In this document: positions 54,759 through 62,844 of the stretch, piece after piece | How the letters are laid out: every line of letters begins with the position of its first letter | Numbering within the stretch: position 1 is the stretch's first letter | From: Confluentibacter lentus | GTDB lineage: Bacteria > Bacteroidota > Bacteroidia > Flavobacteriales > Flavobacteriaceae | NCBI RefSeq assembly: GCF_002806995.1 | Contig: NZ_NIHE01000010.1 | Coordinates: forward strand, 1 to 64,000 | Length of the DNA stretch: 64,000 nucleotides | Direction: 5' to 3' | Position numbers and translations under genes: made by a program | Notes under the pieces: model-generated | Told to the model about the DNA's origin: nothing | Databases searched by the model: none | The model's input: the letters and a program-made list of their open reading frames with translations, nothing else

Positions 54759-56762
54759 TTAAACTGAAAATTTATCAATCTGTACTGGCACAATAAAAGG
54801 ATTAGAGTAGGTTTTCATCCTCACAAAACCTTTATCGTTTTTCGCACTGAAACGAATTAATGCATCCGCAAAATCATCAAAGTCATAATATTTTCTGAGT
54901 TCCCTTATCTCATCCTCATTATTTAGATGTGCGATAAACCAATTCTGGGTATTTTTTAATATGTTTGAACTGATTGAACTTACTTCCTGTGTAGCGTAAA
55001 TCATTCCTAGATTTAGTTTTGCCCCTTCTTTAGCAATTCTATTGTATATCTGACTTAAATCTTTATCGTCTTTTTTGGGAAAGAGATTGTGTGCTTCTTC
55101 AAAATAAAATTGAATGAAGTTGTTAGGAAGGCTATCTGTAAATCTAGACATTGAGTCTGAAAATATTTTTTTTGATATTCGCTCAAGAAATATTTCTTGA
55201 AGTTTAGGATCACCTTGTGATAAATCAATAATTACAATTCCCCCTTTTCTTAAATGTTTAGATATATCAACTTCAAAAGAATTATCGGTTGTATTAGTAT
55301 GCATTTTTGCTACTTTTTTGAATTTATCAAATCCACTTACTGAACGACCATCCTTTTTTTGAGTGAGAAAGATCATAAGTGATTTCATTTCATCTGAAAA
55401 CCAATCTTTACCTTTGTTTCTTTTATAATCTGTAAAAACTTTATCGTTTAAATTTTCCCATGCACATAAAAACCAGCTTTCTGCTTCATCTAAAGAAACT
55501 CCTTTCTCAATATCTAGTTCTTTGTATTTTTCTGACACTAATTTTTTTATTGTTGCATCAGCTTTAAATTTTACAGTAAAATTTGTTGAAGGATTAAAAC
55601 CTGCTTTATTCAGACAACAGAAATATATAGCCTTATTTTTATTATATCTTGTCCATTCATCAAAATGTTCATTATCAAGAGGTGGAGGAGTAAAGTCTAA
55701 AACTTTGAGACTTGTTATATAATCTCCTTTTTCATCTTCCAAAGAAGCACAGATATAACTAAAACCAGTTACAATGTCCTTATAGAAATTTACTTTCATT
55801 ATTTTAAAGTCTGTATCGCTTTTTTCTAAAATACTGTATCTAATAGTATTTGCTTTGTACTTTTCAAATATTGCAGTTCCTTCATCCTGTAAATTTTTAT
55901 TTGCATACTCTCCATTCACATCAAAGATTAATTGTCCTACAGAATACTTAGGAGCATCATTACTATCAAAAGATTTTAGATTTTCTTCAACAGGGTTGGG
56001 AGATTTAGAAGGTAATGTAGATATTGCTTTACTTGATATTTGTGATGTTGCCTCTATAACTTTTTTAACTGTATTAGATTTACCTGTTCTGGTCATTCCA
56101 AAAAGAGCAGTTCTTTTTCCAAGAAGATCAGCTGGGTGAATATAAACTTCTGCTTTATCTTCTTCATTTTTACTTTGAAATCTGAGACTGGAACTATATC
56201 GTACGTGTCCAATGGAAAATTCATTATCATTACCAGGAATAATATCAGGAGAATCTCTTTGGTTAACAATATAACCTAAAACGTCTTTATTGACTTTATA
56301 TACGCTGTAATGATGAGCAGAATAAAAATTTTCTAAGTCTGCACCAAATTCTACATTAGTTCCATTTCTATAGAATGTTCCCAGTACCCGACATTCCAAT
56401 CCTGAAAAACTAAATTCATAACGTGTAAAATCATCCAATTTAGAGCTTTTACCAGAAGTAGGTAAATTGTCTTTGTAATATTCTATCATCGAACTTATCA
56501 TTGCACTATCTGTTGGCAACTTGGCTGGTGCCAAAGCTCTTAAAAGAATTGCTTCTTCAACAGTTTCTTCATTATCATAAAATGCCAATAAAAAAGTTCC
56601 TTGTGCTATTCCTTTAACTCTTTCTTTATCATCATCACAAACAAGAATGTTAGCTTTATTATAATCAAGAGAAAAAGGATGTCCTACAAAAAGGTCCGGC
56701 TGTTTTCCTTGTTTTAAAGGATCTACAGATGCAAGTTGTTTTATTCTATCTGTTGTTTTCAT
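54759..56762 (-). CDS. HerA-type DNA-translocating ATPase
   Basis: 667 residues. An N-terminal beta-barrel-like region (about 20-200) is followed by a FtsK/HerA-fold ATPase with Walker A GMTRTGKS at 222-229. Further motifs are an acidic strand IVIIDLSQGD, the family-typical FYFEEAHNLFPKKDDKD, and IYATQEVSSISSNILKNTQN near the end. HerA hexamers pump double-stranded DNA and work with NurA nucleases. Its ATG overlaps the methyltransferase stop by 4 nt. In this setting it probably drives DNA degradation of unmodified invading DNA (inference). Confidence 0.9.
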   Translation of the reverse strand: MKTTDRIKQLASVDPLKQGKQPDLFVGHPFSLDYNKANILVCDDDKERVKGIAQGTFLLAFYDNEETVEEAILLRALAPAKLPTDSAMISSMIEYYKDNLPTSGKSSKLDDFTRYEFSFSGLECRVLGTFYRNGTNVEFGADLENFYSAHHYSVYKVNKDVLGYIVNQRDSPDIIPGNDNEFSIGHVRYSSSLRFQSKNEEDKAEVYIHPADLLGKRTALFGMTRTGKSNTVKKVIEATSQISSKAISTLPSKSPNPVEENLKSFDSNDAPKYSVGQLIFDVNGEYANKNLQDEGTAIFEKYKANTIRYSILEKSDTDFKIMKVNFYKDIVTGFSYICASLEDEKGDYITSLKVLDFTPPPLDNEHFDEWTRYNKNKAIYFCCLNKAGFNPSTNFTVKFKADATIKKLVSEKYKELDIEKGVSLDEAESWFLCAWENLNDKVFTDYKRNKGKDWFSDEMKSLMIFLTQKKDGRSVSGFDKFKKVAKMHTNTTDNSFEVDISKHLRKGGIVIIDLSQGDPKLQEIFLERISKKIFSDSMSRFTDSLPNNFIQFYFEEAHNLFPKKDDKDLSQIYNRIAKEGAKLNLGMIYATQEVSSISSNILKNTQNWFIAHLNNEDEIRELRKYYDFDDFADALIRFSAKNDKGFVRMKTYSNPFIVPVQIDKFSV

Positions 56763-57742
56763 ACTTTCATTTTTTTCAGAGGTGATTTTAATAAAGGATC
56801 ACTAAAACGAATACAAGCTTGTTCGATATAATCTTCTTTAACTTCAAATGATACCCATTTTCGATTTAATTTTTCCGCACAATACCCAGTCGTATTGCTT
56901 CCTGAGAATGGATCCAAAATCAAATCATCTTCATCTGTAAGAAATTCTATGAAGAAATTAACTAAGCCTCCAGACATTCTTGCGGGATGCGGTTTTATGT
57001 TTTTTTCTCTACATGTTTTAAGATAGTAATCATTAGAGTTTGTATTAGAAAAGCTAAGTACGCTATGTGGTAATCTTACTTCTCTGTTATCATCAACTTG
57101 TTCTAATTCAAAAAAATTATGTGCTATACTACCACCATTGTCTTTTAAAAATCCAGTCTCACTAATATTATGTTCTGAAGGTCTTTTTCCTGAATTATAT
57201 TTTTGCTTTTTTAATAAGCTTTTCATACTCTTACTATATGGTCTAAGTACTTTGCTGTTATCTGCTTTAGGAAAGTCATTTTTAGCTATCCACCAGACAT
57301 GTGTATAACTATCTACAGTTCTTAATCTGTTCACTGTAACCCATTGGGCTGGTGATGGTAGTTTTGAAGGATTGTAACATATAAATTCTTGTATTAATCT
57401 TAAATTTGCTTCGGGATGTTTTACAAGGCCAAATAAACATTCTAAATGTAATAATGATTGTACTGGTCTTTCAGGCTCCCAAGCATTTCCAATTTCAATG
57501 ACTAGAGACCCGTCTTCAGTTAGCAAATCTGAAAATATTGGAGCCATATCAACAAACCATTTTAGATATTCTTCTCCTTTTTCATTTCCATATTGCTTTT
57601 TATTATTCAATGGAAAAGGAGGTGAAGTAATAATTAAATTTATTTTTCCTTGAAGTTCTTCTTTCATTTTACCACTTAAAAGCTCTATTGAATTTCCTTC
57701 AATAATTTTACCTTTATCGGTTTGATATTTAATGTTAATCAT
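56759..57742 (-). CDS. Site-specific DNA methyltransferase, PvuII-like N4-cytosine type
   Basis: 327 residues. The beta-class order is seen: motif IV IITSPPFPLNNKKQYGNE near residue 37, motif V/VI region DGSLVIEIGNAWEP, and motif I DPFSGSNTTG near residue 278. TSPPF is the catalytic motif typical of N4-cytosine enzymes, and the run YGNEKGEEYLKWF with the NPSKLPSPAQWV segment recalls M.PvuII from memory. The recognition sequence cannot be read from the sequence. It starts 12 bp after the AbiEii gene and overlaps HerA by 4 nt. Expected role: marking self DNA for the downstream nucleases. Confidence 0.88.
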   Translation of the reverse strand: MINIKYQTDKGKIIEGNSIELLSGKMKEELQGKINLIITSPPFPLNNKKQYGNEKGEEYLKWFVDMAPIFSDLLTEDGSLVIEIGNAWEPERPVQSLLHLECLFGLVKHPEANLRLIQEFICYNPSKLPSPAQWVTVNRLRTVDSYTHVWWIAKNDFPKADNSKVLRPYSKSMKSLLKKQKYNSGKRPSEHNISETGFLKDNGGSIAHNFFELEQVDDNREVRLPHSVLSFSNTNSNDYYLKTCREKNIKPHPARMSGGLVNFFIEFLTDEDDLILDPFSGSNTTGYCAEKLNRKWVSFEVKEDYIEQACIRFSDPLLKSPLKKMKV

Positions 57743-57754
57743 CCTGTTATTTTA

Positions 57755-58792
57755 TTAGAAAGCTTTAACCCAGTAATAAAAAGCTTCTGGGTTGTTCTTT
57801 TTTAATTTGTTTAGTTTGTTGTATTGTTGGTCTTCAATTATCCAGTCTTTTATTTCTAATGGATTTTTAAACCTTTCGATTTTAATCTCTTCATCGGCTT
57901 GTATTATCTTGGTTAGATAAGCGACTTTAGCAGCTGCTGTAATTGCCTCATCAATACTAAATCTGTCTATTGTGAAGTTGGCAAAATTGCGTATACCTAA
58001 TTGCAGATGGTTAAATTCTTCTGATTTTGTATCGCGTTCGGCTAATGTGTAACATGCTTGCCATGTATCTTGTAAAACGTCTTTAGCTGTATTGCCTAAT
58101 TTTCGGAAACCAATTTCTTCTTGAACTACTTTATTATAACTTGCTTTTACGACTTCTATATCATTGATATTATCGAATAGAAATGCAATATCATATAACT
58201 GTTTTATGATTTCTACCGGACGGTTTTTGCTGTATAATATTCCTGTTGTTTTTGGAGCAAATGCTGTTAATTTGTCGCCCAATATAGCATCAAACGTTGG
58301 CATTGTAATTCTGGTTTCTTTTCCTGAAGTTGACAGCCAAGGATGCTTTATATCCACTTCTTGAATCTCTGGATATGGATTTGCTGTGTAGAGCAGGTCT
58401 AATAAAATAGGCTCGATATTTCCATCCACTATACTTTTGTAATAGGTTTTGAAATGACCGATTGGTACATCTGGAGTATGTTTACGGTTGTTATCATCTT
58501 CCCAGTCCAAAAAAACTTTATCGTCTTTAATTTTTTGCAAAACTGCTATTATTTCTTTTTCCGAATGTTCAGTAATTATGTCGATATCTATTGAGAATCG
58601 TTTTGGTTTTTCGGTTGCTAATAATAATGCTGTACCGCCTTTGAATGTGAAGTTTAACCCATTTATCTTTAACTGTTCCAATAGAATCAATGCCCAAATA
58701 ACCTTTTCGATTAATTTGGGATCGATGCGTTTTCCTAACTTGCTTTTTAAGTTACGAATCCAATCTATTGTATGCGTTTCGTTGTTAATCAT
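57755..58792 (-). CDS. AbiEii/AbiGii-family nucleotidyltransferase toxin
   Basis: 345 residues. The nucleotidyltransferase core is visible: FTFKGGTALLLA near residue 50, and RFSIDIDIITEHSEKE near residue 68 supplying the metal-binding acidic pair. A later ILGDKLTAFAP segment and helical C-terminal half are typical of AbiEii. AbiE toxins are bacteriostatic nucleotidyltransferases active in phage abortive infection. The gene follows its putative antitoxin by 25 bp. It precedes the methyltransferase by only 12 bp, so the toxin-antitoxin pair heads the defence operon. Confidence 0.9.
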   Translation of the reverse strand: MINNETHTIDWIRNLKSKLGKRIDPKLIEKVIWALILLEQLKINGLNFTFKGGTALLLATEKPKRFSIDIDIITEHSEKEIIAVLQKIKDDKVFLDWEDDNNRKHTPDVPIGHFKTYYKSIVDGNIEPILLDLLYTANPYPEIQEVDIKHPWLSTSGKETRITMPTFDAILGDKLTAFAPKTTGILYSKNRPVEIIKQLYDIAFLFDNINDIEVVKASYNKVVQEEIGFRKLGNTAKDVLQDTWQACYTLAERDTKSEEFNHLQLGIRNFANFTIDRFSIDEAITAAAKVAYLTKIIQADEEIKIERFKNPLEIKDWIIEDQQYNKLNKLKKNNPEAFYYWVKAF

Positions 58793-58817
58793 CTGTTTAT
58801 ACTATGATATAAGCGGC

Positions 58818-59546
58818 TTATTTAGCTAAACTTAAATTTATCATTCGTTCTAATTCACTTTCTTTGTTTCTTCTTATGGCGTAGCGTTTCATTTTGGCTT
58901 TATTGATATCGTACTTATCAAATGCTGATTTGAAGATAACATCTAGCTCCCCTTGCTGTGCAGCAAAAAGTTCTTTATCAATTATAATATCTACTAATAA
59001 TTTTTCTAATGTTGGTATCTCAATTTTATTATTTTTTATGGTTGGAGCTTCTGTCACCAAATTTTTAATAATGGTTACTTCTTCTGTATTTGTACTGATG
59101 TATCTTTCTAATATTTCTTCATTAGGATTGAAGTACACATTTTTAGTCCATTCGCTTACTGCATTAAACACTTGTTCTTCTGCTTCTTTATCTACTTCAA
59201 TGATGGTAAAGTTTTTAAAAGGTTGGTGTCTCATTAGGTCGCTTAACCATTTTGTATTCCACACACATATTTCAATGAAAGGAAAGTCCTTATGGATTTT
59301 GTTGTATATTTTTTTTAGATTTTGGTTTATTTCTGGATTGAAGATTTGCTTATCGGTTATGGAGTAGACACCTCTTGCCGGATTGTTTATAATACCTGCT
59401 TTTTTAAGTTTGGATAAGTAAACAGTTATTGTGCCTAGTGATAGGTCTGGGAAGTCTTTATTTATTAAACTAACCAGTTTTTCTCTAGACAATTGCGTGT
59501 TAGATTTGAAATAGCTTTCTATTGTATTTTCTATTGTGTTTGTCAC
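58818..59546 (-). CDS. AbiEi-like antitoxin/transcriptional regulator (DUF6577-type)
   Basis: 242 residues. The N-terminal winged-helix (SREKLVSLINKDFPDLSLGT, then ITVYLSKLKKAGIINNPARG, ending GVYSIT) is followed by a C-terminal domain with FIEICVWNTKWLSDLMRHQP and the end KMKRYAIRRNKESELERMIN. Type IV antitoxins of this kind neutralise AbiEii and repress their own promoter through inverted repeats. Two closely related palindromes lie upstream at 59591-59633 and 59769-59817. It is the first gene of the ten-gene minus-strand block. Confidence 0.85.
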   Translation of the reverse strand: MTNTIENTIESYFKSNTQLSREKLVSLINKDFPDLSLGTITVYLSKLKKAGIINNPARGVYSITDKQIFNPEINQNLKKIYNKIHKDFPFIEICVWNTKWLSDLMRHQPFKNFTIIEVDKEAEEQVFNAVSEWTKNVYFNPNEEILERYISTNTEEVTIIKNLVTEAPTIKNNKIEIPTLEKLLVDIIIDKELFAAQQGELDVIFKSAFDKYDINKAKMKRYAIRRNKESELERMINLSLAK

Positions 59547-59590
59547 TTTTTCTTACTTTGTGCCGTGAAGATACTGTTTTTTATTTTATA

Positions 59591-59633
59591 ATTAAACTTT
59601 GGCAGTAAAATAGTTTTATTGCCGAAAGTTAAT
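59591..59633. promoter_or_regulatory. Palindrome upstream of abiEi-like gene, likely autoregulatory operator
   Basis: ACTTTGGCAGTAAAA and TTTTATTGCCGAAAGT form an inverted repeat within ATTAA...TTAAT, ending 45 bp before the start codon. A near-identical palindrome occurs at 59769-59817. Pairs of inverted repeats are the known kind of binding site for AbiEi-type repressors. Confidence 0.55.
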
Positions 59634-59768
59634 TTGTGTTTTACATCCCTGTTTTGGTAAATAATTGGGGTAGATATTGCATATTGCGATATGCGATATA
59701 AGTTACTCTCTTTTATAACTGTATTTACAAGATGTACTTAATTATACTGCTATAAATCATCACTTATG

Positions 59769-59817
59769 TTAATTAAACTTCGGCAGTAAATTATGTTTAT
59801 TGCCGAAACTTAATTAA
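59769..59817. promoter_or_regulatory. Second copy of the GGCAGTAAA palindrome
   Basis: Arms 59769-59790 and 59796-59817 match at 19 of 22 positions, with core TTCGGCAGTAAA/TTTATTGCCGAA. It overlaps the 3' end of the 229-residue gene, so it may also act as that gene's terminator hairpin. Confidence 0.5.
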
Positions 59818-60439
59818 AATTAATAGTGTCTATGTAAAGCTGCAATTCATATAATTCAATTAGTGTTTCGGATTGTTTTGGCATTCTTGCTAATTGCACA
59901 AAGTTAATGTTTTGGTATAGTGATTTTTCTCCTAGTAAGTCCTGAAGAATTATGTAAATGACTTGCTGCCATGTTTTGGTATTGCAACGAATGTGATAGT
60001 TTTTTAAATACATGATGATGTCTAGTTTATTGGAGTTTACATCATAATCTAATGGAAGAAATTTGATTTCGCTTGTTTTGATTGTTATTTCTGGGAATAT
60101 ATACGGATCATCTAATCCATCTATGATTTTATCTATGTTTTCTGAAGGTTGGATGAATGCTTTGAATTTCCAATGTTTTAGTATTGGTGCATTGTTGATT
60201 AAATCGGTTACTTTGATGAAGTATTCCGGATTTCCGTTTGCTGTAATGATCAGTTCTGTTTTTTGGTTTTCTTTTTTTGGGAAGACTATCATAAAATCTA
60301 ATGCTTTGCAGTAATAACCTAATCGTTTGTTCAACAAATAGCAGATTTGTTTTTGTTTTATTGGCGTTTCGTTGATTAGTCTTTTGATGGTTTGGTTGTT
60401 GTCTTGGAACCAGTTCCAGAAAGTGTTTATTTTTCTCAT
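59810..60439 (-). CDS. Hypothetical element protein, 209 residues
   Basis: The preferred start is the ATG at 60439 (MRKINTFWNWFQDNNQTIKR). A longer frame from 60499 exists, but its extra 20 residues are encoded by a low-complexity repeat. The core INETPIKQKQICYLLNKRLG, then VFPKKENQKTELIITANGNP and WKFKAFIQPSENID, suggests a small soluble alpha/beta domain that I do not recognise. It sits between the defence operon and the DnaC-like ATPase, all on the minus strand, and probably belongs to the element backbone. Confidence 0.6.
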   Translation of the reverse strand: MRKINTFWNWFQDNNQTIKRLINETPIKQKQICYLLNKRLGYYCKALDFMIVFPKKENQKTELIITANGNPEYFIKVTDLINNAPILKHWKFKAFIQPSENIDKIIDGLDDPYIFPEITIKTSEIKFLPLDYDVNSNKLDIIMYLKNYHIRCNTKTWQQVIYIILQDLLGEKSLYQNINFVQLARMPKQSETLIELYELQLYIDTINFN

Positions 60440-60449
60440 GTGTTTATTA

Positions 60450-60546
60450 GTTGATGCGTTGATTTGTTTATTTGTTGATGTATTATAGTAAAATAGCACT
60501 TCGACAGGCTCAGTGTGACATTATTGTTGATGCGTTGATTTGTTTA
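60450..60546. repeat. Pair of 21-bp direct repeats
   Basis: GTTGATGCGTTGATTTGTTT-A occurs at 60450-60470 and 60526-60546, separated by 55 bp that contains one copy of the TTCGACA repeat. Flanks are further GTTTATTTGTT-like low-complexity DNA. Confidence 0.6.
60498..60520. repeat. Interspersed intergenic repeat, copy 2
   Basis: ACTTCGACAGGCTCAGTGTG-ACA, one base different from the common core. Confidence 0.6.
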
Positions 60547-60571
60547 TATGTTTATTTGTTTAGAGTAAAGT

Positions 60572-60628
60572 ACTTCGACAAGCTCAGTATGACAATGAGA
60601 TGAGATTGCTTCGTTCCTCGCAATGACT
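60572..60628. repeat. Interspersed intergenic repeat, copy 3, with GAGATTGCTTCG...CGCAATGAC tail
   Basis: ACTTCGACAAGCTCAGTATG-ACA followed by AGATTGCTTCG and TCGCAATGAC. The two-part structure recurs at 61267 and, rearranged, at 62239. Confidence 0.65.
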
Positions 60629-60630
60629 GA

Positions 60631-61242
60631 TTAGCGTTTGTCTTGGGTGGTTTTATCAAATGCGATGAGGTTCAGCATGGCTCGTAATCTTGAGCGAACT
60701 CGGTTGCCGTACATGGCTTCTATTTCTGAAGCTGATAGATTGGTGGTAATATGAGTTATAACTTTTCTTGAGATGAATAGATCGTATCTTGAAAGAATTA
60801 TTTCTGCCATAACATTGCATTCATTTCCATAGTACTTTAAATTACTTTCTACTCCTAAATCGTCAAAGCAATAGTTTTTGTATTCGGATTGTGAATAGCT
60901 TCCGCGACTGTATCGATGGATTATTTCGTAACCTTCTTTTATGAATTCAAAACTGATATCGCGACAAGTTCTCATGTAGAATTTGTTTTCTTTTTGGGTT
61001 ATGTATTTCATTATTGTCATTAATGATGTTTTACCAGAACCTACTGGTCCAGAAAGTAGTATTCCTTTGGTTAGGTCTAAACCAAATTGACTTGCTGTTA
61101 CCTCATCTTTTAAAAAGTAAGCCACAAGCTTTGTAATGTTCTCCATGTCATCACTGATAAAATGAAAACTTGCACCATAATCTTGTTTCGCTTTTTTCTC
61201 TAACCATGTTAGGATTTCTGGATAGTTGTATTGAGAGCTCAT
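60631..61242 (-). CDS. DnaC/IstB-like ATP-binding protein
   Basis: 203 residues, AAA+ helicase-loader type. Walker A is GILLSGPVGSGKTS near residue 60-73, Walker B is YCFDDLGVES, sensor 1 is ITHITTNLS, and an arginine-finger region is GNRVRSRLRAM. Such proteins accompany replication-initiator genes in Bacteroidota plasmids and integrative elements. It lies downstream of the initiator-like 292-residue gene with a repeat between. Role in element replication is inferred. Confidence 0.85.
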   Translation of the reverse strand: MSSQYNYPEILTWLEKKAKQDYGASFHFISDDMENITKLVAYFLKDEVTASQFGLDLTKGILLSGPVGSGKTSLMTIMKYITQKENKFYMRTCRDISFEFIKEGYEIIHRYSRGSYSQSEYKNYCFDDLGVESNLKYYGNECNVMAEIILSRYDLFISRKVITHITTNLSASEIEAMYGNRVRSRLRAMLNLIAFDKTTQDKR

Positions 61243-61266
61243 TTTATTGGCTTTTAGGTATTAGAT

Positions 61267-61319
61267 GCTTCGACAAGCTCAGCATGACAGTTGAGATTGC
61301 TTCGTGCCTCGCAATGACT
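61267..61319. repeat. Interspersed intergenic repeat, copy 4
   Basis: GCTTCGACAAGCTCAGCATG-ACAG followed by TTGAGATTGCTTCGTGCCTC-GCAATGAC. Its end touches the stop codon of the 292-residue gene. Confidence 0.65.
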
Positions 61320-62196
61320 ATAGTGGTTCTGCATAGTTTTTATTTTCTGTAACTTGGAGGTGTTTTGCTCTTGGTTGTTCTTTTACTTGAGTGTTTTGTG
61401 GAAGATTTATAGTGAATTTGGCTGTGTTTAACATCCAATTACGAGCTGCTGCATTCCAGTCTATCATTTTTGTTTTTCCACCTATGAGCCAACCATTGCT
61501 GGTGTAATAATTATAAAATCGTTCGGCTTCAAATTCTGAATATTCTTCTTGTTTGAAATATTCTTTGACTTGTTCTAAACTTGGATTTTCAATAACAATT
61601 GGAATAATGTTCTTTTCTTTTTTTTTCGCGGAACTTTTTTTTTGCCAATTATCTTTTATTTTTTTTTCATTGGTATTGGCGAATGCAAGAGGCATTTCTT
61701 TTTGAGCTGTGTTTAAAAATTCATCATTATTAAAAATTTTAACATTGGTGTCTATAGATATGTTTTTATTGTTTTTAGATGTTTTTGTATTATTATATAT
61801 ATTGGGTTCATTAACTTGTTCAGTATCGTTACTATTTGCTTGGTTATTTATTGGTTGGGTTTGGTCAATAATTGAACTGGTTTGATTTTTAAAAACAGCT
61901 TTTCTATCTGATAGGTCATGAATAATTACTTCTGAACCTGAATAGGGATTGTATGATGGTAAATAGTCAATAAAACCCATGCTTTGTAATTCTTTAATAC
62001 ATTTATGATAAGTTGCTTTAGAAGCTATACGACTGGATTTCATCATTTCATCACGAGAAATAGAAATTGGATTTTTGAATCGATTGACGTTCCAACTTTG
62101 GAACAATGCTAGGTACAGACTAATATGTGTTGGGTACATGGTTTCTTCAGAGGCTATGCGAATGAAGAAACCGGTTAGGTGTTTGATGTAGTTCAT
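61318..62196 (-). CDS. Replication-initiator-like protein with N-terminal HTH
   Basis: 292 residues. The N-terminal half holds a winged-helix pattern (SLYLALFQSWNVNRFKNPIS, SRDEMMKSSRIASKATYHKC, IKELQSMGFIDY). A long Asn/Lys-rich linker (about 110-195) follows, then a C-terminal DnaD-like end (FEAERFYNYYTSNGWLIGGK, WNAAARNWMLNT). This arrangement is common in phage and element replication proteins that load helicase with a DnaC-like partner, encoded next to it here. No known origin iterons were seen in or near the gene. Confidence 0.75.
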   Translation of the reverse strand: MNYIKHLTGFFIRIASEETMYPTHISLYLALFQSWNVNRFKNPISISRDEMMKSSRIASKATYHKCIKELQSMGFIDYLPSYNPYSGSEVIIHDLSDRKAVFKNQTSSIIDQTQPINNQANSNDTEQVNEPNIYNNTKTSKNNKNISIDTNVKIFNNDEFLNTAQKEMPLAFANTNEKKIKDNWQKKSSAKKKEKNIIPIVIENPSLEQVKEYFKQEEYSEFEAERFYNYYTSNGWLIGGKTKMIDWNAAARNWMLNTAKFTINLPQNTQVKEQPRAKHLQVTENKNYAEPL

Positions 62197-62238
62197 GAAA
62201 ATTACGAATTAAAAATTACGAATAATACGATTCCTCGA

Positions 62239-62339
62239 CACTTCGACAAGCTCAGTGCAGGCAAGCTCGGAATGACATAGCAATATTTCAAAAGATTGCT
62301 TCACTTCGGCTACGCTCTGTGCAAGCTCTCGCAATGACG
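62239..62339. repeat. Compound intergenic repeat, copy 5
   Basis: CACTTCGACAAGCTCAGTGC, then a second AAGCTCGGAATGACA, then AGATTGCTTCACTTCGGCTA and CTCGCAATGAC. It fills most of the gap between the initiator-like and HTH genes. Confidence 0.6.
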
Positions 62340-62341
62340 GT

Positions 62342-62629
62342 TTATTTGAAAAGGGTAGGGAAGGCGTTTACTTTGTTCCCATTTAGTAGCTTTTCGATGT
62401 CTGAATTATCGTAATACATGATACCACCAACTTTGGTATAAGTTAGTGTACCGTTGATTCGTAAATTTTGTAAAGTACCTGGAGAAATGTTTAACAGTTT
62501 TCTGACTTCTTTGGATTTAAGCCACTGTTTTGATTGTTGCGGTTTGGATTGAATGATTTCTTTTAAATCATTTAAAAGAAGACTACGGAATTCGTTGAGG
62601 TCTTCGAGAGTGATAACTTGTACTGCCAT
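62342..62629 (-). CDS. Excisionase-like helix-turn-helix protein
   Basis: 95 residues. The MerR/HTH_17-type core is KEVRKLLNISPGTLQNLRIN followed by GTLTYTKVGGIMYYDNSDIE, typical of excisionase and small element regulators in Bacteroidota. The N-terminal helix (LEDLNEFRSLLLNDLKEIIQ) may mediate dimerisation. It precedes the initiator-like gene and lies downstream of rteC, the order seen in CTnDOT-like regulatory regions. Confidence 0.8.
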   Translation of the reverse strand: MAVQVITLEDLNEFRSLLLNDLKEIIQSKPQQSKQWLKSKEVRKLLNISPGTLQNLRINGTLTYTKVGGIMYYDNSDIEKLLNGNKVNAFPTLFK

Positions 62630-62746
62630 AACTGATGTTTTAGATTGTTATATTTTACAGATTAACACCCAAAATGACCTTAATAAATAGCTCTTTTTTC
62701 CTTTCTTCTTCAAAATAAAAATAAAACGTAGCGGGGCTATGCTTAA

Positions 62747-62771
62747 TTTTTCTTTATTGAATAAAGAAAAA
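62747..62771. promoter_or_regulatory. 25-bp near-perfect palindrome
   Basis: TTTTTCTTTATT-G-AATAAAGAAAAA, twelve perfect base pairs with one central base, 118 bp upstream of the HTH gene. Such symmetry suits an operator, though low complexity makes chance more likely. Confidence 0.35.
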
Positions 62772-62844
62772 AAAACTCAATTTCTTGAAGGCAATTTTGA
62801 ATATTAATCGGCAATACAAATTTGTGAAGATTGATTTGTTTTCT

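Noticed and set aside
47740-57742. A standard BREX, DISARM or type I restriction locus
   Set aside because: No PglZ, BrxC, DrmA/B, HsdR or HsdS-like protein is present; the helicase is HerA-type and the methyltransferase is a small type II enzyme.
58488-59367. Plus-strand frames of 113 and 157 residues opposite the AbiE genes
   Set aside because: Shadows of the toxin and antitoxin genes.
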